Shown: positions 11,141 through 22,332, counted from the first letter of the stretch. The stretch: DNA of 64,000 bases from Trichomonas vaginalis G3 (GCF_026262505.1 NC_067206.1:9420268-9484267), one strand, 5' to 3'. The notes: generated by a model from the sequence alone, not told the origin. Made by a program: numbers and translations.

Positions 11141-11390
11141 TATGTATTAGAAAGATCAATGTCAAACTTTTTGAAAGAATTGTTTTTTTGTTGAGCGATT
11201 TTCTCATATTTAATAATATATTTAAGTTGGCGTATCTTACGCCCTTCCAAAAATATGTATTAGAAAGATAAATTTTAAACTTTTTGAAAGAATTGTTTTT
11301 TTGTTGAGTGATTTTCTCATATTTAATAATATATTTAAGTTGGCGTATCTTACACCCTTCCAAAAATATGTATTAGAAAGATGACTTATA
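11141..11390. repeat. Tandem repeat, 113-base period
   Basis: The word TATGTATTAGAAAGAT recurs at about 11141, 11254 and 11367. The stretch between occurrences is almost the same each time (a TTTTTGAAAGAATTG segment, TTTTTTTGTTGAG, CTCATATTTAATAATATA, then TTAAGTTGGCGTATCTTAC). This gives a little over two copies. It carries no protein-like frame. Confidence 0.8.
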
Positions 11391-11419
11391 ATTTCATAAA
11401 TTATTTTGTTCCGACGGTT

Positions 11420-11870
11420 TGAGCGGTTATCAGAATGGTTGCTTACACAATGCGTCAGCAAAATGTCGGTTGGGGTGCCCTTCTTGGCCTCCTGAGTACT
11501 CACCAAGATACCCCCAGCTCCCGCAAAACACCTCCCTTAGGTGCGCATTACCTGACGGCATTATTTTGCAATTATTTCAAATTTTTTAGATGTCTTTTGT
11601 TAAAGTTTGTTAACTAAAGACTTGAAAACAGCTTACCGCTTCAAGCTGCTCTCTTCCCGGTTCCTCTGCCGCAATCTTCTGTTTGATTGTGCGCAAAGCT
11701 CTCCTCCTTGTGAACTTTGCCTGACAGATACACCTGGGAGACAGCATTCGGTCATCTTACCGCTTCAAGCTGCTCTCTTCCCGGTTCCTCTGCCGCAATC
11801 TTATGTCTGATTGTGCGCAAAGCTCTCCTCCTTGTGAACCATGGCTGATAGAAAGAACTGAAAGACAGGA
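11420..11870. repeat. GC-richer island with a 124-base direct repeat
   Basis: Sequence at about 11633-11715 recurs at 11757-11839 with only a few differences (both begin TTACCGCTTCAAGCTGCTCT and end TCCTCCTTGTGAAC). On the minus strand both copies can read a helical, charged peptide (FTRRRALRT followed by IAAEEPGREQLEAV), which looks like a relic of coding sequence. The segment 11430-11560 is similarly GC-rich. I do not recognise the source. Confidence 0.6.
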
Positions 11871-12421
11871 TAGGAGGAACATGCCGGTTCAAGTTAACTT
11901 GCAATATGCTTCTGATTAGTGATTTTAGATGAAAGATTAGCGAAATCGCATTTAATTTGGATAGAAGGATTCAATTTTATGAAGCAGGCTCGTAGAAAAT
12001 ATGCAGGAATAGCACAATCTTCTGCAATCAGAATGTGGTTGCAAAACTTTGACCGACAAGAGTGCACAATACACTCTTGTCGGTCTGCATGTCTCATTCC
12101 GGGAGACATTGTCACTGCATGTCTCCCAGAATGAGACAATCTTCCGCATTCATAACTTGAATGCGGAAGTTTGACCGACAAGAGTGTATTGTGCACTCTT
12201 GTCGGTCTGCATGTCTCATTCCGGGAGACATTGTCACTGCATGTCTCCCAGAATGAGACAATCTTCTGCAATCAGAATGTGGTTGCAAAACTTTGACCGA
12301 CAAGAGTGTATTGTGCACTCTTGTCGGTCTGCATGTCTCCCAGAATGAGACAATCTTCCGCATTCATAACTTGAATGCGGAAGTTTGACCGACAAGAGTG
12401 CACAATACACTCTTGTCGATC

Positions 12422-12784
12422 TAAATGTATCTTACAATCAAAGACACTTTCATACAATCTTTTCGAAGTTAAAAAAAAAATTAATTATTTCTTTCTTTTG
12501 TTTATTAAATCGCCTTACTCACGTACTAATCTCTTTTAGAGACTCTATCGAGCTATCCCCACATATAAACCTGTGACAATAATACATATTTACTCTCTTC
12601 ATATTCTGATCTCATGACACATTATCGCAAAAACTATAATTATACAACACATCTCATAAAGTCTCATTTTAGCCCTATCTAAGCGTTCAAAACCTATTTT
12701 CCACACGTAATCTGATTCTTCTGGCTCCGCTGATTCGATTTCTGCTGTCAGATCGTGAAAATATGCATCACATAAAGAGATAAA
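12422..12784. repeat. Left inner arm of the fold-back element
   Basis: Unique-sequence part of the arm, copied in inverse orientation at 13078-13439. It contains a 60-residue open frame on the minus strand (LCDAYFHDLTAEIESAEP, then DYVWKIGFERLDRAKMRL) that is conserved in the other arm. The frame has protein-like composition but I recognise no family. Confidence 0.8.
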
Positions 12785-13077
12785 TGCAAATTGCACAACT
12801 TAATATTTTCCTTAAAATTTCTCTTCAGGTTCATACCTAAATAAGCTCTTTTTTTGAAAATTCAATTTTTTCCAAAAATGTATGAATTCAAAAGTTCAGA
12901 TTATATCTAGTCATTTTCCAACATTAATTTTGTGTTTTAGTTTTTGAGATATTCATTTTATTATACGTATTATTCAGAAAATTAAAAGAATTTGTGAGGG
13001 GAAACGGAGGAGATAATAAATATGTAAAGATGGATGAATAGACAATTTGAAAAAAAAAGCAATAATTTTGAGTTGTG

Positions 13078-13439
13078 TTTATCTCTTTATGTGATGCATA
13101 TTTTCACGATCTGACAGCAGAAATCGAATCAGCGGAGCCAGAAGAATCAGATTACGTGTGGAAAATAGGTTTTGAACGCTTAGATAGGGCTAAAATGAGA
13201 CTTTATGAGATGTGTTGTATAATTATAGTTTTTGCGATAATGTGTCATGAGATCAGAATATGAAGAGAGTAAATATGTATTATTGTCACAGGTTTATATG
13301 TGGGGATAGCTCGATAGAGTCTCTAAAAGAGATTAGTACGTGAGTAAGGCGATTTAATAAACAAAAGAAAGAAATAATTAATTTTTTTTTAACTTCGAAA
13401 AGATTGTATGAAAGTGTCTTTGATTGTAAGATACATTTA
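13078..13439. repeat. Right inner arm of the fold-back element
   Basis: Inverted copy of 12422-12784. The same 60-residue frame is present here on the plus strand with the same predicted sequence, so the two arms are very similar. Confidence 0.8.
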
Positions 13440-14339
13440 GATCGACAAGAGTGTATTGTGCACTCTTGTCGGTCAAACTTCCGCATTCAAGTTATGAATG
13501 CGGAAGATTGTCTCATTCTGGGAGACATGCAGTGACAATGTCTCCCGGAATGAGACATGCAGACCGACAAGAGATTGTGCACTCTTGTCGGTCAAAGTTT
13601 TGCAACCACATTCTGATTGCAGAAGATTGTCTCATTCTGGGAGACATGCAGTGACAATGTCTCCCGGAATGAGACATGCAGACCGACAAGAGTGCACAAT
13701 ACACTCTTGTCGGTCAAACTTCCGCATTCAAGTTATGAATGCGGAAGATTGTCTCATTCTGGGAGACATGCAGTGACAATGTCTCCCAGAATGAGACATG
13801 CAGACCGACAAGAGTGTATTGTGCACTCTTGTCGGTCAAAGTTTTGCAACCACATTCTGATTGCAGAAGATTGTCTCATTCTGGGAGACATCAGTGACAA
13901 TGTCTCCCGGAATGAGACATGCAGACCGACAAGAGTGCACAATACACTCTTGTCGGTCAAACTTCCGCATTCAAGTTATGAATGCGGAAGATTGTCTCAT
14001 TCTGGGAGACATGCAGTGACAATGTCTCCCGGAATGAGACATGCAGACCGACAAGAGTGTATACACTCTTGTCGGTCAAAGTTTTGCAACCACATTCTGA
14101 TTGCAGAAGATTGTCTCATTCTGGGAGACATGCAGTGACAATGTCTCCCGGAATGAGACATGCAGACCGACAAGAGTGCACAATACACTCTTGTCGGTCA
14201 AACTTCCGCATTCAAGTTATGAATGCGGAAGATTGTCTCATTCTGGGAGACATGCAGTGACAATGTCTCCCGGAATGAGACATGCAGACCGACAAGAGTG
14301 CACAATACACTCTTGTCGGTCAAACTTCCTAATACAAAA

Positions 14340-16121
14340 TTTGATTCCCTTATTATCTTCTTAACAAAACTTAAGATTTCAATAATACATCATGAAAACA
14401 TTCATTTACTACATTCACACTGTTATTCCTTTCTATAAATTAACTCATTTAATAGAATCTTGTTTTTATATCTTATTATTTTCTCATAATACTTCTAATT
14501 CCTCTATTTCCTCTTCCACATAAAATTTAATTTTGTAATGCTATCATATACACTTAATGTTTTCAAATTTTCAGATTTAAATTTAATCTTTATTTTCATC
14601 ATCATTTATAATCTTGTTCCTATATAAAGTTATAATAAATTATCGTCAGATTCTAATATTTATGATTCTTACTACTCAATTCAATATAATTATGTTAGTC
14701 ACTCATATTCAGGAGAATAATTTAAAAATCTATAGCTCATATTTTGATAGTTATATATTTAGATGATATATATTGCAATTCCGGTTTCAACACGATCAAA
14801 TGCCAAACCAAGACAAAATATATATGAATTTTCAAAATATCGATTTACATTAGAATCTATATCTAATTTTATCAATACACAAGTAGGGAATGTTCAATAC
14901 ATCTTTGAGCAACGTGAATAGCACAATTTTATAGGATTATTTGTTGATTATATAAAATATAAGCCAAATCGAATCTGCTGTATAGTAATTTAGTTTATCA
15001 TTGAATGTTAAATGTGTTCAGATAAATATTTGAGTCAGATATCGCATTTTCTAATTTCAAAATTTATCTCATGAAGTTAGAATTTATTTGATCATACAAC
15101 ATCATGTTAGTCAAACTAGAGTTCAATGGCGATTCTAAAATGGAACAAATGCTTGTTTTATCAAAATGTTAAAATATTAATCTAAAAAACTTAATATCTA
15201 ACCAAACCATTCTAGAATTATTATATACAGGTATAGGCAATCTAAATGCACACGGAATTCGGAAAATTAAAAAGAATATTTATGAGATTATTAAATCTTA
15301 TGTAATTCAATGAAAAGTAGATAATATGAATATCTATAGGCTATATATCAACATATGAGTTTTTGGTTTGACCAATACTATACTAATGTGATCAAATTAA
15401 TCTGATTTCTTAGATTTTCATTTGAAGCATTTGCAGTAGTAGGGGTACCTTTATATATTAACATATTAAAAATTGCGCTCCGATTCGCAGTTTCTTCATG
15501 ATTTTGAGATTGCATTAGATTTCGCGATGCAGAAAAAAATCACTTTAGATTCCCGTCAAACTCTAAGTATAAGCATGTCTCTATATGTAGAAACTGTCTG
15601 CGCTATTTATTTCCCGGCTCAAAAAACCACAGTGTCTGTGTGAGGAAAATACCCATTTTAGGACCCTGGGTAGGGGGTCATGAAAATTTTCCAAGAGTTG
15701 GAAATGTAGGGTACTGATTGAATGATAACATTATATTTTTTTAATATATTAAGAAATTAGATTAACCATAAGTAGCTTACATGGAATCATTAATAAATTA
15801 CACAAATTTGACATAATATTTCATACCATATCGAAAATTTGATTTATAATCAAATCCGAATCAATATTTAGTGATATATAGCTAGAATCATTAATACTCG
15901 TCTTTCTTTTGGCTCGTTTAAAGCAATTGGAGATTAAAATATATCGATTAATCCTATATGTGGCCTTAAATAAGATCATAAGTTCTATTATTCCAACCTA
16001 TAAAGTTTCGCCTTCATTCAAAGTATAAATCGGTGTATCTTTTCTATTTTTGATAAGAATTTTAGAAATATGCAGATTGTATAAACTCTATATTTACAAA
16101 CAAACAACACAAATAATATAA
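14340..16121. other. Intergenic, AT-rich, no gene seen
   Basis: About 1.8 kb between the fold-back element and the next ankyrin gene, with no frame of note on either strand. A less AT-rich patch lies at about 15470-15720 with short G/C runs (for example near 15660-15680). I could not assign it to a gene, RNA or repeat. Confidence 0.5.
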
Positions 16122-18242
16122 TTATGCTAAAGGAGGAATATATTCATTCAATCTGGAGAATCCGTTTATCTTAATAATACTCGCAATCTTTCTTGGACAC
16201 GTGGTAAGTTTCGTACCATCATTCAATGTTATTTCATGCTCAGTATCATAGTCAGATCTCCCATCGAGACAAAGCTCGATAATCATTTCCTTCCTTTTCA
16301 TTAGCAAAGCTAATACAAGAGGAGTCATTCCGTTATCACTAACAATATTAACATCCAAATCCTTTCTTCGCAACAGTAAAATTACGCAATCTAATTTATT
16401 ATTATTTATTGCGATGTGTAAAGGGGTCATTCCGTTGATATGCTTGGTATTAACCATCAAATCCTCTCTCATCATCAACAAATCCAAGCAAGCAGCATTT
16501 GGCAAACAAAGACTCATTGTCAAAGCTGTTTCTCCACTTGAATTTGCGATGTTTACTTGAACTCTTTTATCTTTTAGCAAATTCAACAATGTCCTTTCTC
16601 TTTTATTAGCAATAGCATACATGAGTGGAGTATTACCATCAATAGTAACACAATTAACATCGATTCCTGGACATTTTAATAGTAATTTCGATGCATAATG
16701 TCTTCCAAATTATGCGGCAGTATGTAATGAAGCTTCTTTTCTAATTGTTGTACAATCATTTGGATTAAAACGTCCATCATTCAACAGCATCTGAAGAACT
16801 CCTCTTTTCCTTTGTTTCATCGCACATTGCAATGCATTATAATTTTGTCCAATAACTTTTTTGACATCGATTTTTTTGTTGTTCAAAAGCATCGAAATCA
16901 ACGCGATATTTCCTGTTCCTGCAGCTCTACAGAAAGGAGTACCTCCTTCTCCACCTTCATTTGCTTCTATATTAGGCAAAGCGAGTAAGTATTTTACAAC
17001 AGAAATTTGATTTTGTGCTGCAGCATATGCCAAAGCTGTTGCACCTTCATTATCTTTTAAGTTGATATCTACACCATTAGCGATGATCATTTTGAGGATA
17101 TTTAAGTCTCCATATTTAGCTGCAATGTGTATTGGTCCATTTCCGGTTTCATTTCCCAAAATTAAATCTATATTTCGAAATCCAAGTAGATATCTCACGG
17201 TATCAATGTTTCCTGACCTTACAGCTAATGACAATGCAGTGCTTCCATCACCAGCAACCGAATTAATGTCACATCCATTTTCAAGACATTATTTTATTGC
17301 AGAAATACAATTTCCTTCAGCACTTCTATGGAGAACAATATATCCCATGCTATCAAATGCATTCAGATCTAAGTTATACTTCTCGTGCAACCATTTTAAG
17401 ATGTCAATTCGATGGTAAAGAGCTGCGATATGAGCGGTCATTGTAAAAGAACAGCCAATGTCCTCGCACATGCGAATAATCTCCATACAACCTCCTGCTA
17501 CTGCGAACTGTGCTAAATTGGAGAGCTTATTGTCAAGTTGGTCGTGAGATAAATCATTTCCACAAAAATATTTGAATGCATTGATAGATCCGTAAAAAGC
17601 AGCAACCATGTTGAATGATGGCTTATATTGAATAAATGGATTAGGACAATACAACGATGGCTCAAGACGAGAAAAAATATTATTCATAGGAAATGAAAAA
17701 TAATTTATCAGGCCTTCAACGTTATCGCGTTTAATAATTGATAACAATGTAGTCCGATGCTGCGATTGGAGCCTAGCTGTTCTCAATAATGCAAAATCAT
17801 TCTCTGAATAGTCATCAAATTTGTCAATAAACTTCTTAATTGCTTTTGCATATCGTTCTATTTCTTTATATGTAGGTATTGTATGTTTTTTGATCTGATC
17901 ATAAAATTTTTGATCCGAATGAAAAATCTCTGGGGCAAACCATGCAAATAACCATGCAGAAGTGCGATAAAACTTAGGATTGTTAAAGTGAAATGTTCGA
18001 ATTTTATCTGTGATCTCATCCGGAGTGTATATTCCATTGTTCATTGATTCAAATAAAAAAGCGAAGTTAGATGATTCGCCTGGAAATGGTTTTCCGACGT
18101 ACATTGATCTGAATATTGTCTTTGTGACATCATTTTTGAGAAATCTGAGACAATTGTCTGGTCCATCGTTTTCGATTAGCTTCGAAAATAAGGTAATTAA
18201 AGAATCCAATGCGTTAGGTCTGTATTTTGCAGTAAGAACCAT
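16122..18242 (-). pseudogene. Ankyrin-repeat protein with two in-frame stops
   Basis: Reading leftward from the ATG at 18242 (MVLTAKYRPNALDSL), about 704 codons keep one frame to the stop at 16122. The first 200 residues are the helical domain that commonly precedes ankyrin repeats in trichomonads (DUF3447-like). About 12 ankyrin repeats follow (GYIVLHRSAEGN, GNGPIHIAAKYGDLN, NGMTPLHIAINNNKLD). Two TAA codons interrupt it in frame, at 17289-17291 (after ISAIK) and at 16710-16712 (after SLHTAA); sequence beyond each stop continues the repeat pattern, so both are simple nonsense changes without frameshift. Function was probably protein binding. The ATG overlaps the divergent BspA-like start, so any promoter would lie inside that gene. 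Confidence 0.82.
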
Positions 18243-19638
18243 GGTTCTGGCTATCTGTGCTACCTCTTTTCAGATCAAGAGTATGAGAGCAAAGGACATT
18301 TTTGATAGACAATTTTGGGGTAGCTATCGTTTGGAAAAAGCCAGCTTTCCAGAAGGTGTCCTTGTATTCGGTCAATATACTTTCATAAACTGCACAAATC
18401 TGAAAACAGTATCCCTACCATCTTCTCTTTGGAGCATAGGTGATGGAACATTCTATAATTGCATTTCACTCCAAAGTATTGATGTTTCAATGCTTAATTA
18501 TCTTCCATTATATTCATTTTATAACTGTTCTTCATTAACAACTGTTAAAATCGGAAGTTCAGTGAAGTTAATTGGTGAAGGTGCCTTCTACAACACTAAT
18601 ATAAAGTCATTTACAGTACCTGACACATGCATTCTTTTACAACCTAAAGCATTTGCATATACCAGGAGTTTGAAAGAAGTAACCATTGGCCAGGGAATCA
18701 AATCATTACCAGCATTGCTCTTTTCAGGATCATATGTAAAGAAAGTCAAGATTTCATCTCAAGTAATTTTTATTGATCCATCAGCTTTCAATAATGCGCC
18801 ATATTTAACAGTTTCTTTCTCTAGCAATAGTCCTTATTTCACAATCAGTGACCATATGATCATCGAGAAGGTATCTGGAAGATTAATTGCTTCTTTTGGT
18901 GCACTTCCAATTGATTATTCAATTCCATCAGATGTTGAATTTATTCCTCCAAACGCTCTCCTTAATAATGCCGAAATTGTTTATACAAGAAATGGAGTTT
19001 TCTTCAAAGAACCATCAGCCGCAGTTTTAAGAATTCCTGAAAATGTTAGATACATTGATGCAAATAATGTTTTAGGAGTTTATGTTGCTTGCAGTGATGG
19101 AAAGTACTTCCATTCAAATGAAGATGGTGATTCAGTTATATCAGTTGCTGAATCAAAATATTCAAATGCCCAGCTGTTTGGAAACCAAGTTACCACAGAA
19201 ACATGCGATTCAGTTAAAAAGAGAATACCTTCAAGCTATTTGTGGTACCATGATCTTGCAAATGTTTCTGATCATGTAAGAAGAAGCTTAATCATTGCAG
19301 TATCTATCTTTGCAGTTTTCATTGTCGCCATAATAATTCTTTACTTCGTTTATCCAAGTTGGCACTTCATGCCTCGCTTATGTGGAAAGGAAGACACAAG
19401 TGGTAGCCAAGAAGGTGGAAGCTACAGAAGTTTCTCACATCATTCATCAAGAAAACAAGAAAATACCAATTACAATAAAGATGAATATGATGGTATCGCT
19501 CCAAGACAGACAAGAGTTGATAGACCACGTCAAGAATGGGAACAAGGTACTGATGGCTATAACTATACTCCACCACCAGATGGTCCAATGCCTTGGAAAC
19601 TGCCAAAGGATGACAGTTTAATTATTCCTGATAATTAA
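18241..19638 (+). CDS. BspA-like leucine-rich-repeat surface protein
   Basis: A 465-residue protein from the ATG at 18241 (MVLAICATSFQIKSM), or 451 from the ATG at 18283. The body is made of LRR_5 / TpLRR repeats of the Treponema BspA type (FGQYTFINCTNLKTVSLP, IGEGAFYNTNIKSFTVPD, LPALLFSGSYVKKVKI). A single membrane span follows at about residues 345-370 (LIIAVSIFAVFIVAIIILYFV), then a roughly 95-residue polar tail rich in S, H, P and G. BspA-like proteins are a very large family in T. vaginalis, thought to mediate adhesion; the tail would face the cytoplasm. The N-terminus has only a weak signal-like stretch. The frame stays open upstream to 18010, but that part lies antisense to the ankyrin gene and has no LRR character, so I exclude it. 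Confidence 0.82.
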   Translation: MVLAICATSFQIKSMRAKDIFDRQFWGSYRLEKASFPEGVLVFGQYTFINCTNLKTVSLPSSLWSIGDGTFYNCISLQSIDVSMLNYLPLYSFYNCSSLTTVKIGSSVKLIGEGAFYNTNIKSFTVPDTCILLQPKAFAYTRSLKEVTIGQGIKSLPALLFSGSYVKKVKISSQVIFIDPSAFNNAPYLTVSFSSNSPYFTISDHMIIEKVSGRLIASFGALPIDYSIPSDVEFIPPNALLNNAEIVYTRNGVFFKEPSAAVLRIPENVRYIDANNVLGVYVACSDGKYFHSNEDGDSVISVAESKYSNAQLFGNQVTTETCDSVKKRIPSSYLWYHDLANVSDHVRRSLIIAVSIFAVFIVAIIILYFVYPSWHFMPRLCGKEDTSGSQEGGSYRSFSHHSSRKQENTNYNKDEYDGIAPRQTRVDRPRQEWEQGTDGYNYTPPPDGPMPWKLPKDDSLIIPDN

Positions 19639-20185
19639 TAAAAAATTATTGGGTTTTAATTTACATTTTTATTACCATATTAATCATAGCTCTCATTATA
19701 TTAAATTTAAAATAAGTTAGAAAGAAAAATGAATTTCAACAAATATTTTTGAATTAAATTGATTTCTCCCTTCCATAACAAATAAGACTCTCATGAGCTA
19801 TTAATTTTTAAGGCTCAAAATGCGCTAAGCTTAAAAAGGACTGAATTTTCATTTACTATCTTAGGTAATGCTATCAATATGAATAATTCATGATATGTTG
19901 CATCTCTAGTATTTGATTTTTAACCTTTTGTACCTTTTTGTTAAGATATCGTTTTATATTTAAAGTTCAAGCAGGGAACTTTGATGTTTTTCCCCACACC
20001 ATAGTAGTTTCACTTTTTGAATATGAACTCTATATTGATTCTGGTTAGAAACTAGAGAAATTGAAATTTTTCAATTTTTAGTCCAATAAAAGTACCTTTT
20101 TGAAAATAAAAAATACTATTATCGGTTATGTTCGGTGCAAATATTGTATTCGACTCAAAAATACTGTCAACCGCAATTGTGATTT
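19639..20185. other. Intergenic, no gene seen
   Basis: AT-rich spacer between the BspA-like gene and a TIR element. Confidence 0.5.
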
Positions 20186-20189
20186 TTAA

Positions 20190-21283
20190 GGGTCCACTGT
20201 AAAAATTGAAAGTCTCTCAAAATTGAGAGGCGATTTGCAAATAATCGTTATCGTCTTTTTCCGAAAATCCACTTTTCCTAGTGTTCTGATTAATATTTTG
20301 TGAATGTAACAATGAAGTATATGTTTTAATAAGATGATAATATATTCTATCACTTCAAATCACATAAAAATTGCAAAATCAGCGAGTTTTATAAGAACAT
20401 GATTTTTTCGAATTTTTTTTGCTTCTGGATGCGTGTTTTGAAAAATAGATATTTTCGAATTTTGATTTTATTATAAGTATGAATTTTATATTAGGAATTT
20501 TTTGACCTATTTCCAATCATTAATTCCTAAGTTTTTCTAGGAATTAAATTGAGAAGAAATTAGGAAATTCGCTTTAATGCCATTACATACTAATATTGTG
20601 ATGCATGTAGTTTATATTTATTGAGGCTAATGCCGGAATATCGTGCATTTTATAAAAAATTCAAAGAATTGACAATTGGATAGCACAAATTTAATTCTCT
20701 AGACAAAGTATTACTGTTTATATATTCAAAGCATTATCCTTAGTTTTGAAATGTTGGCAAAAATTTTTCGTGTTATTTTTTGTGTTTCAGCATAAATTAT
20801 GTATTTACTTATGAAAGATAAGCATTTTATTCATTATCATAAAGATATACCAAAACAAATTGATAAAATTTAAAAAAATGTGTATTTTAGTGGGTATTAT
20901 TCTGGCCAATGCCCATTTTTAAACGATTTAATATTGACCATATCAATAGCCGACTCAATGTAAAAATTTAGATATTATTTTTTTCATTATTCAAACTTTG
21001 ATAAATTTTAGTATAATGAATGATTTTGTTTCGTGTATGATACAGAAATGAAATGCTTGATTAATATCATTTTGCATTTTTTCAAGAATGTTAGAGTACA
21101 TCTACATTCAAAAATCAGATTCGAATTGCGATACTGCATCAAATTGTTGCACATCTGATAAGGATCTCAAAAGAGTAAAGTTAATTTTTTTGTGTTTTTT
21201 TAAGTTTTGGGTCTTAGTAAAACACCATCTTGAGCAATATTTTTGGGATGACGATAGGCCTTATTTGGCCTTACAGTGGACCC
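20190..21283. mobile_element. Non-autonomous TIR element A, TTAA-flanked
   Basis: The ends are GGGTCCACTGTAA (from 20190) and TTACAGTGGACCC (to 21283), a perfect 13-base inverted repeat. TTAA flanks it on both sides (20186-20189 and 21284-21287). TTAA target sites are typical of piggyBac-like transposons, but no transposase frame is present, so this would be a non-autonomous copy. The interior has a small palindrome (CTCTCAAAATTGAGAG near 20213-20228) and a 19-base word (20243-20261) also found in the terminal repeats of the element at 48609-50553. Confidence 0.65.
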
Positions 21284-21287
21284 TTAA

Positions 21288-22328
21288 GGGTGCACACGAG
21301 AGGATCATGTAAACTTCAGAATTTAGAACCTTATTTTTAGGCATTATCTTGGCTACCTATTTAGGCTCGAAAAGCAAAAAATATCAAAAAATACAACTTG
21401 ACTCCATTATGACCCTTTCATGGAGGTAGTTTTTATCCGCTAGTATTTTCCCTTTGAATCTCTTTACAATTCGAAATCAAATTCAAAACTCAGTAGAAGA
21501 AAGGAAGAATCGACTTACTACGGTTGTAATACGAATAAATACATATATTTAATTATTGTTATTTACATAATAATTGTTTGAAGCTCATATTCCATCAAAT
21601 TTTTAAATAAAAACATTAAAATGTTGAAAATGTTCATATATTTTAATAGGGTTTTGGCACTTTATTGAGGAATTACTACATACATAGTCGAACTGAACTT
21701 GATATTTTGAAATTTAAATTATTTATCAAAATTAAAATTTAACTTGAAATTTATAATTATTTAGTCATATTTTGCATAATTCTAAGTAGATTTTGTAAAA
21801 AATCAAGAAAGAAGAATTTTAACGTGCTTTATTTTTTCTTTTTTATAATAATACATATTATTATATAATTAACATATTCATAATGTCTCACCCTTTCAAA
21901 AATATAATCCTCCTCCTCTCAAATAAACGTACATACGGGTGGCCTCTTTTTTCAAAAAATTAAAATTTGAAATTTTGGGCTCAAATATTAGAGATTTTTT
22001 CAACTTTCAACGATATATGTTGTCTATATCAGACCTCCTTTCTTTTTGATACTTAACATTGTTCCTAAATCTTAGCCGTTAAGGCTGTTCTGCAAATATT
22101 TTTTTTTCGAAAAAATTCGAAAAAAATTCTTAAAATTCAAAAATCCCTTAATTCCTGAGGATTTTGGAAAAAAGTTTTTACATGAACATGTGTATATTAT
22201 ATGAAGTATATTGATAAGGTAAAAATCAAATTTTATTGCATATTCATCGAGAAAATAAACTAACGAATCCCTCAAAATTGAGAGGGTAATCCTCCTCCTC
22301 TCAAATAAACGTACATACGGGTGCACCC
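21288..22328. mobile_element. Non-autonomous TIR element B, TTAA-flanked
   Basis: The ends are GGGTGCAC (from 21288) and GTGCACCC (to 22328), with TTAA at 21284-21287 and 22329-22332. The left TTAA is the same one that bounds element A. A related copy lies in inverse orientation at 54024-55602. A direct repeat of about 36 bases (beginning AATCCTCCTCCTCTCAAATA) occurs at about 21906 and again at 22288. No coding frame is present. Confidence 0.65.
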
Positions 22329-22332
22329 TTAA

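Larger units (their letters stand above)
12014..14329. mobile_element. Fold-back element with arms made of hairpin arrays
   Basis: A 2.3-kb inverted repeat. The inner arms 12422-12784 and 13078-13439 are near-perfect inverted copies around a 293-base spacer. Outside them, each arm continues as an array of three alternating hairpins: P (GACCGACAAGAGTG, a 7-base loop, and its complement), Q (TGTCTCATTCCGGGAGACA, an 11-base loop, and its complement) and R in two versions (R1 CTTCCGCATTCA / TGAATGCGGAAG; R2 weaker). P occurs 4 times on the left (12051, 12172, 12293, 12387) and 8 times on the right (13440, 13562, 13681, 13803, 13924, 14046, 14165, 14287), with a period of about 120 bases. R1 and R2 alternate. 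Long tandem-repeat arms recall fold-back transposons. No transposase is seen and no flanking target duplication was found. Confidence 0.75.

Noticed and set aside
12051-14321. CRISPR-like look of regularly spaced 35-base palindromes
   Set aside because: The sequences between the palindromes are themselves repeated hairpins and not unique spacers, there are no cas genes, and the genome is eukaryotic.
13451-14438. Several overlapping open frames in the hairpin array (RPTRVHNTLLSV, SFWETCSDNVSRNET)
   Set aside because: They follow the palindromic repeat and appear on both strands with the same words. No start context or family.
18010-18240. N-terminal extension of the BspA-like frame up to 18010
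   Set aside because: This stretch is antisense to the ankyrin gene, has no LRR features and no initiator.
21088-21312. 74-codon open frame at the end of element A
   Set aside because: It runs through the terminal inverted repeat into element B and has no protein-like composition.
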